A stretch of DNA of 6,467 nucleotides. It comes from Flavobacterium sp. Lineage in GTDB: Bacteria; Bacteroidota; Bacteroidia; Flavobacteriales; Flavobacteriaceae. Shown here piece after piece: positions 5,985 through 6,467 of the stretch. How positions within the stretch are numbered: the first letter of the stretch is position 1; the number at the start of each line of letters is the position of its first letter. The notes under the pieces are model-generated. The model searched no databases. It saw only the letters and a program-made list of their open reading frames with translations, and had not been told where the DNA came from. The translations under genes were made by a program, and so were the position numbers. Where the stretch lies: positions 4,000 to 10,466 of the forward strand of contig NZ_DQDX01000014.1 in the NCBI RefSeq assembly GCF_003525665.1, read 5' to 3'.

Positions 5985-6333
5985 ACAGATTGATATAGAT
6001 GTTTCTAGCAAGTCTTGCAGTAACAGGCATAAGCAAAATTATTCCGCCAATAATGGTTGCAAAAGATGGAAATGTAGGTAATCCGATAATGACATTTGTG
6101 ATTACAAAAAGGGCAACTCCAATCGCAACTGTCAATCCATAACTAACATACATTGCGCCATAAAAGAAGGAAGGCTCAATTAAGTATCTTGTATGACAAT
6201 GGCTACAAGTTTCGTGCATTTTATATAAATCATTCAATTTGTATGGATTTTTTTCTAAATACATACTTTCTTCATGGCATTTTGGACAACTTCCTGTTAA
6301 AATACTATATAGTTTGGATCCTTTTTTTAACAT
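5947..6333 (-). CDS. DUF983 family membrane protein with zinc-ribbon-like CxxC pairs
   Basis: This small membrane protein matches DUF983, a family of unknown function. From the start chosen here it has 128 residues, MLKKGSKLY onward. Two CxxC pairs, CPKC (16-19) and CSHC (43-46), would form a zinc-ribbon-like site. After EPSFFYGAMYVSYG come two membrane helices (about 57-83 and 90-108), then a short tail with RLARNIYINLFIHFD. An in-frame ATG 12 codons upstream (at 6369, beginning MRLKVTKLN) would give 140 residues. I prefer the inner start because family members, as I recall, begin near M(L/F)KKG-KLYSI, and because a TACCTTTG promoter-like motif (6390-6383) would leave under 10 bases of leader before the outer ATG. 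It converges on the oxidoreductase and shares 38 bases with its 3' end. No biochemical role can be assigned from the sequence. Confidence 0.85.
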   Translation of the reverse strand: MLKKGSKLYSILTGSCPKCHEESMYLEKNPYKLNDLYKMHETCSHCHTRYLIEPSFFYGAMYVSYGLTVAIGVALFVITNVIIGLPTFPSFATIIGGIILLMPVTARLARNIYINLFIHFDKNWKQNS

Positions 6334-6382
6334 TTGCAAAAAATTTAACTTTGTTACTTTTAGTCTCATGACTTTTCGTTAT

Positions 6383-6390
6383 CAAAGGTA
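6383..6390 (-). promoter_or_regulatory. Possible -7 promoter element of the DUF983 gene
   Basis: On the - strand the bases read TACCTTTG, an exact TAnnTTTG match and identical to the motif ahead of the convergent oxidoreductase. The nearest upstream TTG on that strand (CAA on + at 6416-6418) is 25 bases away, longer than the usual spacing, so the -33 half is weak. Transcription would start near 6376-6378, about 43 bases before the ATG at 6333 but only 7-9 bases before the one at 6369. Confidence 0.35.
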
Positions 6391-6467
6391 CTCTTTTGCA
6401 ATTTTATTAATGTAACAATTATTACAAATAACAATTTATTTTAATTTTTTATTTGAGTCTTTTAAAC
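6391..6467. other. A/T-rich intergenic end of window
   Basis: These bases contain no ORF, RNA gene or hairpin that I can support. The sequence is almost entirely A and T with scattered ACAAT/ATTGT-like words (for example around 6415-6435). It probably belongs to the upstream region of the DUF983 gene. Confidence 0.4.

Noticed and set aside
6153..6371. 72-residue ORF on the + strand opposite the DUF983 gene
   Set aside because: The - strand frame encodes a coherent DUF983 protein with paired CxxC motifs. This one is its complement and shows no family features.
1..6467. CRISPR array, tRNA or rRNA, insertion sequence or phage attachment site
   Set aside because: I looked for spaced repeats, cloverleaf-like segments, transposase-like ORFs and terminal inverted repeats and saw none. 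The region reads as ordinary vertically inherited chromosome.

Overview
The window is a low-GC stretch of a Bacteroidota chromosome, most likely Flavobacterium or a close relative in Flavobacteriaceae. Three things point there: a complete gldK-gldL-gldM-gldN cluster, the core of the type IX secretion system (T9SS) and gliding motor found only in this phylum; gene starts preceded by A/T-rich sequence with no Shine-Dalgarno motif; and promoter-like elements of the Bacteroidota type (TTG near -33, TAnnTTTG near -7).

Layout. Positions 1-159 are a non-coding leader with a good match to a Bacteroidota promoter (28-56). Positions 160-4836 hold gldK, gldL, gldM and gldN on the + strand. They are all intact and separated by near-identical gaps of 54, 54 and 51 bases, and the cluster ends at a strong intrinsic terminator (4861-4890). 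Positions 4917-5984 encode an FAD-dependent oxidoreductase of the DAO (D-amino-acid-oxidase-like) fold on the + strand. Positions 5947-6333, possibly extending to 6369, encode a DUF983 zinc-ribbon membrane protein on the - strand. Its 3' end overlaps the oxidoreductase tail by 38 bases. The last ~100 bases are A/T-rich intergenic DNA.

How the genes work together. GldL and GldM form the inner-membrane, proton-driven rotary motor: GldL is the membrane stator-like ring, and GldM supplies a central helix pair plus a long periplasmic shaft. GldK, an outer-membrane lipoprotein, and GldN, a periplasmic protein, form the ring under the outer membrane that the GldM shaft is thought to contact, passing energy to secretion and gliding adhesin movement. 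All residues I know to be functionally important in GldL (Y13, K27, H30, E49) and GldM (R9) are present, so the motor looks functional. The oxidoreductase and DUF983 genes have no established link to T9SS.

The core system is well known. The less ordinary observations are non-coding: a perfect 14-bp inverted repeat spanning the gldL stop and reaching almost to the gldM start, a 13-bp direct repeat ahead of gldL, and a -7-type promoter motif lying inside the gldN terminator hairpin.
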